Source: Candidatus Onthovivens merdipullorum (GTDB lineage Bacteria > Bacillota_I > Bacilli_A > RFN20 > CAG-826). From it: a DNA stretch of 43,406 nucleotides. Under the pieces are notes generated by a model, which saw only the letters and a program-made list of their open reading frames with translations, ran no database searches and was not told the DNA's origin. Every line of letters starts with the position of its first letter. Within the stretch, counting starts at the first letter, position 1. The position numbers were made by a program, and so were the translations under genes. Positions 17,755 through 26,909 of this stretch are shown piece by piece. The stretch is from positions 1 to 43,406 of the forward strand of contig JADIMY010000086.1 in assembly GCA_017694345.1 (NCBI GenBank), written 5' to 3'.

Positions 17755-18672
17755 ATGAAAGAGATATATGATTTAATTATTATCGGAGCTGGACCAAGCG
17801 GAGTTAGTGCAGCAATTTATAGTAATAGAAGCGGATTAAAAACTTTAGTAATTGAAAAAAATGCGATTGGTGGTCAAGTTATTAATGCTTATGAAATTGA
17901 AAACTATCCAGGTTTTCCTAAAGTTCATGGCTTTGATTTAGCTTTAAGTTTTAGTGAACAATTAAAATATAACGAAATTAAAGTAGAATATGATGAAGTA
18001 ATTAGTGTTATCAAACAAGAAGATGATATTTTTAAAATTATTACAAAATCAAGTAGAGAATTTTATTCGAAATATGTTGTATTAGCTTTAGGAAGCAATC
18101 CTAAAAAGTTAGGAATTAATAAAGAAGATGAATTTATTGGTAAAGGTGTTTCTTATTGTGCAACCTGTGATGGTGCTTTTTATCGAAACAAAGATGTAGC
18201 CGTAATTGGCGGAGGAAATAGTGCAATTACTGAAGCGATCTATTTATCCGAGATTACAAATAAAGTTTATGTAATTGTTAGAAATAAACTTAGAGCGGAT
18301 AATGTTGAAATAAGTAGAATGAAAAATAGAAAAAATATTGAAGTTTTAGAGGGTTTTCAAATAAAAGAGCTCCTTGGAAATGAAGTTTTAAATGGGGTTT
18401 TACTAACTAATAATGATGGGTCAATGATTAGAAAATTGGATGTATCAGGTATATTTATTTATATTGGTCAATTACCTCCTACTAAATTTTTGTCTAATTT
18501 AAATATTTTGAATAAAGATGGTTATATTGAAGTTAATGAACACTATGAAACAAAAGTTAAAAATTTATACGCAATAGGTGATGTTATACCAAAACATTTA
18601 AGACAAATTGTTAACGCTGTAAGTGATGGAGCTTTAGTAATAGATAACATTAAAAACATAAATAATTTTTAA
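17755..18672 (+). CDS. trxB: Thioredoxin-disulfide reductase
   Basis: GAGPSGVSAAIY, CATCDGAFY redox motif, GGGNSAITEA. Confidence 0.93.
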   Translation: MKEIYDLIIIGAGPSGVSAAIYSNRSGLKTLVIEKNAIGGQVINAYEIENYPGFPKVHGFDLALSFSEQLKYNEIKVEYDEVISVIKQEDDIFKIITKSSREFYSKYVVLALGSNPKKLGINKEDEFIGKGVSYCATCDGAFYRNKDVAVIGGGNSAITEAIYLSEITNKVYVIVRNKLRADNVEISRMKNRKNIEVLEGFQIKELLGNEVLNGVLLTNNDGSMIRKLDVSGIFIYIGQLPPTKFLSNLNILNKDGYIEVNEHYETKVKNLYAIGDVIPKHLRQIVNAVSDGALVIDNIKNINNF

Positions 18673-18712
18673 TAAAATTCAGTGAAAATATTTTTGTATT
18701 GTTGGCTTTATT

Positions 18713-18752
18713 TTATTGTCAATAACCCTTATAAAAAGTAAAATATAAGGGT
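18713..18752 (+). promoter_or_regulatory. Hydrogenase operon promoter with overlapping palindromic operator candidates
   Basis: TTGTCA (18716-18721) - 17 nt - TAAAAT (18739-18744); palindrome TTATTG-T-CAATAA (18713-18725) and inverted repeat ACCCTTATA-N10-TATAAGGGT (18725-18752). Confidence 0.55.
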
Positions 18753-18767
18753 ACTGGAGATTTTAAT

Positions 18768-19250
18768 ATGTATCTAAGAAAAGAAGCCAAAGATATGATA
18801 AAGGAAATTTGTAATCGTTATAAAGACGAACCAAGTCCTTTAATGCTTATTTTAAGTGACACACAAAAAGAATATGGTTATATTCCTTTAGAAGTTCAAG
18901 AAATTATTAGTGAAGAAACTGGAATTCCAGTTAGCGAAATTTATGGTGTTGTAACTTTTTATTCATTTTTTAGTTTAGTTCCCAAAGGAAGGTATGTTAT
19001 CGGAGTTTGTATTGGAACGGCTTGCTATGTTAAAGGTGGACAGAATGTTTTAGATAAATTTGGAGAATTACTTCATATAAAGCAAGGTCAAACTACAGAA
19101 GATGGATTGTTTACTTTAGATGGACTTAGATGTATTGGAGCTTGTGGTATTGCTCCTGCTATTTCGATAAATGGCAAAGTTTATCCAAAAGTAAAATTAG
19201 CTGATATTCCTAAAATTATTAAAGAATACCGTGAAAAGGAGATTGAATAA
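18768..19250 (+). CDS. NuoE-like [2Fe-2S] subunit of NAD-dependent [FeFe]-hydrogenase (HydC/HndA type)
   Basis: GVVTFYSFF, CIGTACYVKGG, RCIGACGIAPA. Confidence 0.9.
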   Translation: MYLRKEAKDMIKEICNRYKDEPSPLMLILSDTQKEYGYIPLEVQEIISEETGIPVSEIYGVVTFYSFFSLVPKGRYVIGVCIGTACYVKGGQNVLDKFGELLHIKQGQTTEDGLFTLDGLRCIGACGIAPAISINGKVYPKVKLADIPKIIKEYREKEIE

Positions 19251-21127
19251 TGAAAGTTAAATCTATCCAAACTCTAAATGATTTAAATAAAAAAATTAAA
19301 TCTTGTGAAGAATGCGTAACTAAAAAATTTAATGGAGAAGATGGCAAAAGACATATCGTAGTTTGTGGTGGAACTGGATGTTTAAGCAGTGATTCTCAAT
19401 TAATAATCGATAATTTTAATAATCTTATTAAAAAGCATAAACTAGAAGATAAAGTTACTTGTAATGTTGTCGGATGTTTTGGTTTTTGTTCTCAAGGTCC
19501 ATTTGTAAAAATTTATCCTGAAGATACTTTATATCACGCTGTTAAACCAAGTGACTGCGAAAAGATTTTTGAAAGCGATATTTTAAATAATAAAATTGTC
19601 GAGGAACTTTTATATGAAGATCCTAATACTCACGAAAAAATAAAAAGACAAGATGATATTAATTTTTATAAAAAACAACTACGCATTGTTTTAAATGGTT
19701 GTGGGCAAATAAATCCTGAAATTATTGATGAAGCCTTAGGATTTGGTGCCTTTAAAGGTTTAATCAAAGCTTTATCCATGAAACGCCAAGATGTAATTAA
19801 TGAAGTTTTAAATAGCGGACTTAGAGGTAGAGGTGGAGCTGGTTTCTCAACGGGCAAAAAGTGGCAGTTTGCATACAATCAAGATAACAATACAAAATAT
19901 GTAGTTTGTAATGGAGATGAAGGTGACCCAGGTGCATTCATGGATCGTTCTATATTAGAGGGCAATCCAGTTAGTGTTATTGAGGGAATGATGATTGCTG
20001 GTTATGCAATCGGTGCTGAGAATGGTTATTTTTATGTTCGAGCTGAATATCCAATTGCTGTTAAAAGGTTACAAATTGCTATTAAAGAATTAGAAGAACT
20101 TGGCTTATTAGGCAAAAACATTTTAAATAGCGGATTTAACTTTAATGTTCATATTCGTTTAGGTGCTGGAGCCTTTGTTTGTGGAGAAGAAACAGCCTTA
20201 CTTAATTCTATTGAGGGAAAAAGAGGTATGCCTCGTCCTAGACCTCCTTTCCCAGCTGTTAAGGGTTTATGGGGTAAACCAACAATCATTAATAATGTTG
20301 AAACATTAGCTAATGTACCTTATATTTTAAGAATCGGCGCTGAAAAATTTGCAAGTATTGGGACTGAAAAATCTAAAGGAACAAAAGTTTTTGCATTGGG
20401 TGGTAAAGTTAAAAATGTCGGTTTAGTTGAAGTTCCTATGGGAACTACATTAAGAGAATTAATTTATGATATCGGAGGAGGTATTCCTAATAATAAGCGT
20501 TTCCAAGCTATTCAAACAGGTGGTCCTAGTGGTGGATGTTTAACTTTAAGTGAACTCGATACTCCAATTGACTTCGATAATTTAATTGCAAAAGGATCAA
20601 TGATGGGAAGTGGTGGTGCAATTGTTATGGACGAAGATAATTGTATGGTTGATGTTGCTAAATTTTATCTAGAGTTTATTTGTGATGAAAGCTGTGGCAA
20701 ATGTAGTCAATGTCGTATAGGAACAAAGAGATTATTAGAAATTCTTACTAAAGTTACTGATGGAAGAGCAACATTAGAAGATATTGATAAACTTGAATCT
20801 TTAAGCGAATCAATTCAAGTTGGTAGCTTATGTGGCTTAGGACAAACAGCACCTAACCCAGTAATTTCTACTCTTACGAAATTTAGAGATGTTTATCTTA
20901 GACATGTCGTTGATAAAAAGTGTGATGCTGGTGTATGTAAAAATTTAATTAGTTTTCATATCGATCCTAATAAATGTAAGAAGTGTAGTTTGTGTGCTAG
21001 AAACTGTCCAGTTAACGCTATAAGTGGTGTAGTTGGTAAAGAAGTATTTAAGATTGATAATAATAAATGTATTAAATGTGGAACTTGTATTAGTGCTTGT
21101 AAATTTAATGCAATTTATAAAAAGTGA
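19250..21127 (+). CDS. NuoF-like NADH/FMN subunit of [FeFe]-hydrogenase (HydB type) with C-terminal 2[4Fe-4S]
   Basis: GLRGRGGAGFSTGKKW, CNGDEGDPGAFMDR, CGKCSQCRIG, C-terminal CKKCSLCARNCPVNAI and CIKCGTCISACK. Confidence 0.93.
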   Translation: MKVKSIQTLNDLNKKIKSCEECVTKKFNGEDGKRHIVVCGGTGCLSSDSQLIIDNFNNLIKKHKLEDKVTCNVVGCFGFCSQGPFVKIYPEDTLYHAVKPSDCEKIFESDILNNKIVEELLYEDPNTHEKIKRQDDINFYKKQLRIVLNGCGQINPEIIDEALGFGAFKGLIKALSMKRQDVINEVLNSGLRGRGGAGFSTGKKWQFAYNQDNNTKYVVCNGDEGDPGAFMDRSILEGNPVSVIEGMMIAGYAIGAENGYFYVRAEYPIAVKRLQIAIKELEELGLLGKNILNSGFNFNVHIRLGAGAFVCGEETALLNSIEGKRGMPRPRPPFPAVKGLWGKPTIINNVETLANVPYILRIGAEKFASIGTEKSKGTKVFALGGKVKNVGLVEVPMGTTLRELIYDIGGGIPNNKRFQAIQTGGPSGGCLTLSELDTPIDFDNLIAKGSMMGSGGAIVMDEDNCMVDVAKFYLEFICDESCGKCSQCRIGTKRLLEILTKVTDGRATLEDIDKLESLSESIQVGSLCGLGQTAPNPVISTLTKFRDVYLRHVVDKKCDAGVCKNLISFHIDPNKCKKCSLCARNCPVNAISGVVGKEVFKIDNNKCIKCGTCISACKFNAIYKK

Positions 21128-21138
21128 GAAGATATATG

Positions 21139-22917
21139 GCAAAAATTCAGATTTTTATAGAAAATAAACCTTATGTGGTTGAAGAAGGACTAACAATACT
21201 TGAAGCTTGCAAAATTTGCGGGTTTAATATTCCAAATTTATGTAGTTATCGAAATGGTGAATGTAGTGTGGCAAGTTGTCGTGTCTGTTTAGTTCATGTC
21301 GATGGAGAAAGAAGACTTGTTCCGAGTTGTGCTTATCCTATTAGAGAAGGGATACACATTTCAATAAATGATCCAAAAGCTGTCATTGCTAGAAGAACTA
21401 GTGTTGAGCTACTTTTATCTAATCATTATTATAATTGCCAAGCTTGTAGAAAAAACGGACAATGTGAATTACTAGAAGTTGCTAAAAGAGTTGGTGCTCG
21501 TCCTGAAATGTATGTTGGAGAAAAAACTAAAACAACATATGATGATTTAGCACCTAGTTTAGTAAGAGACACATCAAAATGTGTTTTATGTGGTCGCTGT
21601 ATTGAAGCTTGTAAAAAGACCCAAGGTATTGGAATTTTAGGATTTGAAAATCGTGGATTTAATACTATCGTAGGACCAAGTGAAAATCGCTCTTTTGCTA
21701 ATGTTCCTTGCATTCAATGCGGACAATGTACATTAGTTTGTCCTACTGGAGCATTAATGGAACATAATGAAATAGATAAATTAGATAAAGCATTCCAAGA
21801 TGGAAAATATGTTATAGTTCAAACTGCTCCTGCGGTAAGGGCAGCAATTGGCGAAGAATTTGGTGAAAAAATTGGAACTAGAGTAACTGGCAAAATGGTT
21901 GCTGCATTACATCGTCTTGGATTTTATAGAGTTTTTGATACTAATTTTGCAGCTGATTTAACGATAACTGAAGAAGCTAATGAATTTATTCAAAGAATTA
22001 CATCACATCGACCAGGTCCAATGATTACAAGCTGTTCTCCAGGTTGGATTAATTATATTGAATATTATTACCCAGATTTATTACCACATTTATCAAGCTG
22101 CAAATCTCCTCATGAAATGATGGGAGCTATTATTAAATCTTACTTTGCAGAAAAGCATAATATAGATCGTTCACAAATTTGTGTAGTTTCAGTTATGCCT
22201 TGCACTGCTAAAAAATATGAAAAAGAAAGACCTGCAAACAGTGTAGATGGAATTAGTGATGTTGATGTTGTTTTAACTACTAGAGAATTTGCACAATTAA
22301 TTAAAAGAGCTGGTATCGTATGGAAAAAATTACCTGATGAAGAATTCGATGATGATTTAATAGGTGATTATAGTGGAGCTGGTGCAATTTTTGGTGTTAC
22401 TGGGGGAGTTATGGAAGCAGCTATAAGAACTGCTTATCATATTTTAACTAATGAAGAGCTTGAACCTATTGAATTCACTCCTTGTAGAGGTTTAGAAGGT
22501 ATTAAAGAAGCAAGTTTAAAAATTGGTGGACAAACTTATAATTTTGCGATGTGTAGTGGTATGAAAAATGCTAAAGTTATTTTAGAGCAAATTAAAAATA
22601 ACGAATGCAAATACGATTTTGTAGAAGTTATGGGTTGCCCAGGTGGATGTATTAATGGTGGTGGTCAACCATATGTTATTCCTTTATTTTTGCCTAATGA
22701 AGATGATGATATACAAGATACTTACATTAAGAAAAGAGCCGAAGCACTTTATGATGAAGACCGTGCAAGAAAAGTGCGTAGATCCCACTTGAATCCTGAC
22801 ATTATTAAATTATATAAAGATTATTTAGGAGAATATGGTTCACCTAAAGCCCATAAGTTACTACATACAACTTATAATTATCATCGTGAAAAATATCCTG
22901 ATTTAAATAAAGATTAA
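21139..22917 (+). CDS. [FeFe]-hydrogenase catalytic subunit (HydA type); start MAKIQIFIENKP; ORF can extend to 21124
   Basis: H-cluster motifs TSCSPGW, VMPCTAKKYE, MGCPGGCINGGGQP; N-terminal Fe-S domains. Confidence 0.93.
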   Translation, partial: AKIQIFIENKPYVVEEGLTILEACKICGFNIPNLCSYRNGECSVASCRVCLVHVDGERRLVPSCAYPIREGIHISINDPKAVIARRTSVELLLSNHYYNCQACRKNGQCELLEVAKRVGARPEMYVGEKTKTTYDDLAPSLVRDTSKCVLCGRCIEACKKTQGIGILGFENRGFNTIVGPSENRSFANVPCIQCGQCTLVCPTGALMEHNEIDKLDKAFQDGKYVIVQTAPAVRAAIGEEFGEKIGTRVTGKMVAALHRLGFYRVFDTNFAADLTITEEANEFIQRITSHRPGPMITSCSPGWINYIEYYYPDLLPHLSSCKSPHEMMGAIIKSYFAEKHNIDRSQICVVSVMPCTAKKYEKERPANSVDGISDVDVVLTTREFAQLIKRAGIVWKKLPDEEFDDDLIGDYSGAGAIFGVTGGVMEAAIRTAYHILTNEELEPIEFTPCRGLEGIKEASLKIGGQTYNFAMCSGMKNAKVILEQIKNNECKYDFVEVMGCPGGCINGGGQPYVIPLFLPNEDDDIQDTYIKKRAEALYDEDRARKVRRSHLNPDIIKLYKDYLGEYGSPKAHKLLHTTYNYHREKYPDLNKD

Positions 22918-22969
22918 AAGAAGATTTTACTAATATAATGAAGTTACGATTTGAAAGTGAGGTGATTTA

Positions 22970-24595
22970 ATGTTTTTTACCAATAAATATAAAAAAGATC
23001 TGAAGGAAATTGAAGGGAAATATGAGTACCATCATTCTTTACTTAGTGGTGAAATTCAACAAAACATTTCTAAAATTGATTCTATATCTAGAACTAACCT
23101 TTTATATTGTGATATTCATACGAGTTATTTTAAGCGCTACAAAGAAATTAGAGATGATTATGATTCACTTGTTCATGATATCATTGAACAATTAAAAGAA
23201 TACCTTTATTCAAATCGCTTTAAAGAATTTAAAGCTTATAAAAAAGAAAATGCACAATTTATTAATAACTATTGTGATTTAACTGATAAGTTATCAAATG
23301 ATCTTCTCGATATATTAAAGCCTGAAGAAGAAGCTCGCCAAACAATTTTGGAATTAAAAGAAAATTTTCGAGAAGTAAAATCAACTTTTAATAATAAAGA
23401 AATGGAATTAAGTTATTTATCTAATTCTTTTCAATCTGTATTTGATAAAATTGAAGCGAATTTTGATAAATACGAAAGTCTTTTAGAAAGTGCATCATAT
23501 GACGATGCTAAAGAAATTGTCACGGAAATTGAAAAAGTCTTGCCAGCACTTATTAAAATTATCAATAAGACCCCAGAATATCTAAATGAAGTTTTAAACA
23601 TATTGCCTAATGAAATTGATGATATTACTAAGCAATATAAGGAATTAATTTTGAAAGGATTATCTCTTAAAACTTTCGATATCGAAGGAGCTTTAAGCGA
23701 GATTAAAAGTGAGATAGAAGATGTTAAAAACTCTTTAAGATCTTTAAGTATTAATAAAGTAGAAAGAAAGATTGTTAATATTCATAATGAACTAGATGAT
23801 ATTAAGTCAAAATTCGTCGAAGAAGAAGAATCAAAAAATAAATTTGAACAAAACATTAATTCTGTTTCATCAAATTTTTTAAATTTAGAAAAAGAATATG
23901 TAAAAATTTCATCCCAAATCGAAAAAATCGAAAAAATATATATCGTAGATGATGTTCATAAAAATGAATACTTATCAATAAAATCTAAGCTTGATGAAGT
24001 CAGCAAAGATAAAAGAAAGCTCGAAACTTATGTTAATTCTATTGAAACTACACCATATAAAATTTTGTATGGAAAAATGAGTGATCTTTCAAATGGTACT
24101 AAAGATTTAGAAACAAAAATTAATAGTTTTAATGCATATATCCATAGTTTAAAAAATGATGCTGAAAAAGTATATAGCCTTATTAACGGTTTATATTTAA
24201 AAATAAAAAAATATGAGAGTTTTATTCGTGATTTTAATAATGACGATTTTTATAATAAATTTAAAAATAAATTTACCTCAGTATACAAAACAATGGACGA
24301 TATTAGTGCTATCATTAATAAAACTCCTATTGATGTAAGCAAGATTAACCTATTAAGCAATGATTTAACTACAAATTCTAATCTTCTATTTAAAGAAATT
24401 GATGAACTTTTACATTATAAAGAGTTAGCAACTGAAACGATTCTTGAAGGAAATTTAAATAGAACAAAATTTGCTGATGTCAATGCATTACTAGAACAGG
24501 CTGAAAGTTTTTATGATGATTTTGAATTTAAAAAAGCCTATGAGACATCCTTTAACGCTATTGAAAAAATAAATCATCGAAATGGGCTAAATTAA
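22970..24595 (+). CDS. ezrA: EzrA-like septation ring regulator lacking the usual N-terminal TM
   Basis: Coiled-coil protein resembling the EzrA core; position directly before the NifS-like/ThiI pair as in Bacilli. Confidence 0.65.
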   Translation: MFFTNKYKKDLKEIEGKYEYHHSLLSGEIQQNISKIDSISRTNLLYCDIHTSYFKRYKEIRDDYDSLVHDIIEQLKEYLYSNRFKEFKAYKKENAQFINNYCDLTDKLSNDLLDILKPEEEARQTILELKENFREVKSTFNNKEMELSYLSNSFQSVFDKIEANFDKYESLLESASYDDAKEIVTEIEKVLPALIKIINKTPEYLNEVLNILPNEIDDITKQYKELILKGLSLKTFDIEGALSEIKSEIEDVKNSLRSLSINKVERKIVNIHNELDDIKSKFVEEEESKNKFEQNINSVSSNFLNLEKEYVKISSQIEKIEKIYIVDDVHKNEYLSIKSKLDEVSKDKRKLETYVNSIETTPYKILYGKMSDLSNGTKDLETKINSFNAYIHSLKNDAEKVYSLINGLYLKIKKYESFIRDFNNDDFYNKFKNKFTSVYKTMDDISAIINKTPIDVSKINLLSNDLTTNSNLLFKEIDELLHYKELATETILEGNLNRTKFADVNALLEQAESFYDDFEFKKAYETSFNAIEKINHRNGLN

Positions 24596-24598
24596 ATT

Positions 24599-25732
24599 AT
24601 GATTTATTTTGATAATGCTGCTACGACGCCTGTCGATAAAGATGTTTTAGAATGCTATAACAAGAATGTTTTTCGCTATTTTGCTAATCCTAGTTCGATT
24701 CATTATTTAGGAATAGAAGCTTTTAATGTTATTGAAAAAACAAAAACTGACATTTTAAAAAAATTAAAATTAGATCCAAATTTATATCAAATTATTTTTA
24801 CAAGCAGTGCAACTGAAAGTAATAACCTTGCAATTCTAGGCTATTCTTTAAGAAATCATAATAGAGGCAACACAATTGTTACTACTAAAATTGAGCATGC
24901 CAGCGTTTTAGAAGTCTTTAAAATTTTAGAAGAAAAATATAAATTTAATGTTAGATATCTTAATGTTGATGAAAATGGTAAGTTTATAGACGAGGAAATT
25001 AATGAGTATATAAATGATGATACAATATTGGTCTCTTTATCTAGAGTTAATAACGAACTTGGTCTTATTTTAGATTCACAAAAAATAAAAAAAAGAGTTG
25101 ATGAATTTCCTAAGTGTGTTCTGCACTTAGATTTAGCTCAAACAATTGGTAAAGCTGAATTAAATTTTGATTTTGGAGATTTAGCTACCATCTCATCTCA
25201 TAAAATACATGGTTTAAAAAGTATTGCCTGTTTAATTAAGAAAAAGAAAATTAATTTAGAGCCATTATTATATGGTGGTGGACAAGAATATGGCTTAAGA
25301 AGCTCAACAATGGACACTGCTTTAATTTTGTCTTTCAAGTTAGCAATTGATAAAATCATTGATAATTTTAGTAAAAACACTCTAAAAGTCCAATATTTTT
25401 TTGATTTTTTAAAATGTGAATTGTTAAAAATAGATGAAATAATTCTTCATACTTATAAAAATCAGTCGCCGTATATTTTAAATTTTTCTTTAAAAACAAA
25501 AAAAGCCAGTGTTGTTGTCGAAGCCTTGTCTAATTTAGAAATATATGTTAGTAGCGTCAGTGCCTGTTCTAGTAAGCGTGAAGAACCTTCTCATGTTTTA
25601 TTAGGACTAAATAAATCGTTAGATGAAGCAAAAAATTCTATCCGTTTATCTTTTTCGCATTTAAATACAATTGATGAAGCTAGGATTTTTGTTACAAAAT
25701 TAAAAGAAATAATAGCTAAGATAAGGAGTTAA
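24599..25732 (+). CDS. Cysteine desulfurase (NifS/IscS-like)
   Basis: YFDNAATTP, SSHKIHG PLP lysine, SACSSKREEPSHVL catalytic Cys loop. Confidence 0.92.
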   Translation: MIYFDNAATTPVDKDVLECYNKNVFRYFANPSSIHYLGIEAFNVIEKTKTDILKKLKLDPNLYQIIFTSSATESNNLAILGYSLRNHNRGNTIVTTKIEHASVLEVFKILEEKYKFNVRYLNVDENGKFIDEEINEYINDDTILVSLSRVNNELGLILDSQKIKKRVDEFPKCVLHLDLAQTIGKAELNFDFGDLATISSHKIHGLKSIACLIKKKKINLEPLLYGGGQEYGLRSSTMDTALILSFKLAIDKIIDNFSKNTLKVQYFFDFLKCELLKIDEIILHTYKNQSPYILNFSLKTKKASVVVEALSNLEIYVSSVSACSSKREEPSHVLLGLNKSLDEAKNSIRLSFSHLNTIDEARIFVTKLKEIIAKIRS

Positions 25733-25736
25733 TCTT

Positions 25737-26909
25737 ATGGAATACAATGTCATAATAATTAGATTTGGAGAAATGTCTACAAAAGGAAAAAATCGTAAAG
25801 ATTTTATTTTTAAGCTTGCTAAATCTATTAAAAGGAATCTACTTGGATTTAATAAAATTTATACGATGGATGTTAGACACGATCACATCTATTTATACAT
25901 TAATAATATAGAAGAGTTTGATTACACTCCTTTAACCAACATAAGTGGTATAAATAGTTTTTCTCTTGCTAAAAAAGTTGAAGTATTCGAACTTGAAGAT
26001 TTAGTTAATTATGGATTTGATTTTATTAAAGAAGAAAATGGGAATACCTTCAAAGTCCATGCTCGTAGAATTGATAAATCGTTTCCTTATAGTAGCGATG
26101 AAATAAATAGAGCTATTGCTTCAAAAGTCTTAAAAAACACTACTCTAAAAGTTGATGTGCACAATCCAGATATTCTTTTATCAATTGAAATTAGAAGTGA
26201 TGGAGCTTACTTTTTTACTAAAACAATTAAGGGAATTGGGGGTTATCCAATTGGTAGTACTGGAAGAATTTTAATGATGCTTAGCGGAGGAATTGATTCT
26301 CCAGTCGCAACTTATTTATTAATGAAAAGAGGAGTTGAAGTTTCTTGTGTTCATTTTTCAAGTCCACCTTATACCAGCCAAGGAGTAATTATTAAATTAA
26401 AAGATATCCTAGAAAAATTAAATCTATATCAAGAAAAAATTAATTTATACATTGTACCTTTTACTAAAATACAAGAAAAAATATATGAAATTAGTCCTGA
26501 AGGCTATCCAATAACTATAATGCGTAGAATGATGTATCGACTTGCTTCAAAATTAGCTAATAAACTTCATATTGTTGCTTTAGCAGCTGGAGAATCTATA
26601 GGTCAAGTAGCAAGTCAGACTCTAGAAAGCTTAAGGGCTATTAACGAAGTAACTAATCTTCCTATAATTAGACCTTTGTCGACTTATGATAAAATCCAAA
26701 TTATTGATATATCTAAAAAAATTGAAACTTATGACATTTCAATTAGACCATATGAAGATTGTTGCACGATTTTTACTAATAAAAATCCTAAAACAAAACC
26801 TCATCTTGAGGAGTGCCGCAAAATCGAAGAGAAATTCGATTTTGAACCACTTTTAGATGAGGCTATTGAAAATATTAATAAAGTTGTGATAGAACAAGAA
26901 ACTAATTAG
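25737..26909 (+). CDS. thiI: tRNA 4-thiouridine sulfurtransferase ThiI (no rhodanese domain)
   Basis: THUMP domain and SGGIDSPVATYLLMKRG PP-loop. Confidence 0.92.
   Translation: MEYNVIIIRFGEMSTKGKNRKDFIFKLAKSIKRNLLGFNKIYTMDVRHDHIYLYINNIEEFDYTPLTNISGINSFSLAKKVEVFELEDLVNYGFDFIKEENGNTFKVHARRIDKSFPYSSDEINRAIASKVLKNTTLKVDVHNPDILLSIEIRSDGAYFFTKTIKGIGGYPIGSTGRILMMLSGGIDSPVATYLLMKRGVEVSCVHFSSPPYTSQGVIIKLKDILEKLNLYQEKINLYIVPFTKIQEKIYEISPEGYPITIMRRMMYRLASKLANKLHIVALAAGESIGQVASQTLESLRAINEVTNLPIIRPLSTYDKIQIIDISKKIETYDISIRPYEDCCTIFTNKNPKTKPHLEECRKIEEKFDFEPLLDEAIENINKVVIEQETN

Noticed and set aside
11603-21127. Possible Mycoplasma genetic code (TGA = Trp)
   Set aside because: TGA ends the pilin-like ORF (11779) and the NuoF-like ORF (21127), and Trp positions inspected use TGG, so the standard bacterial code applies
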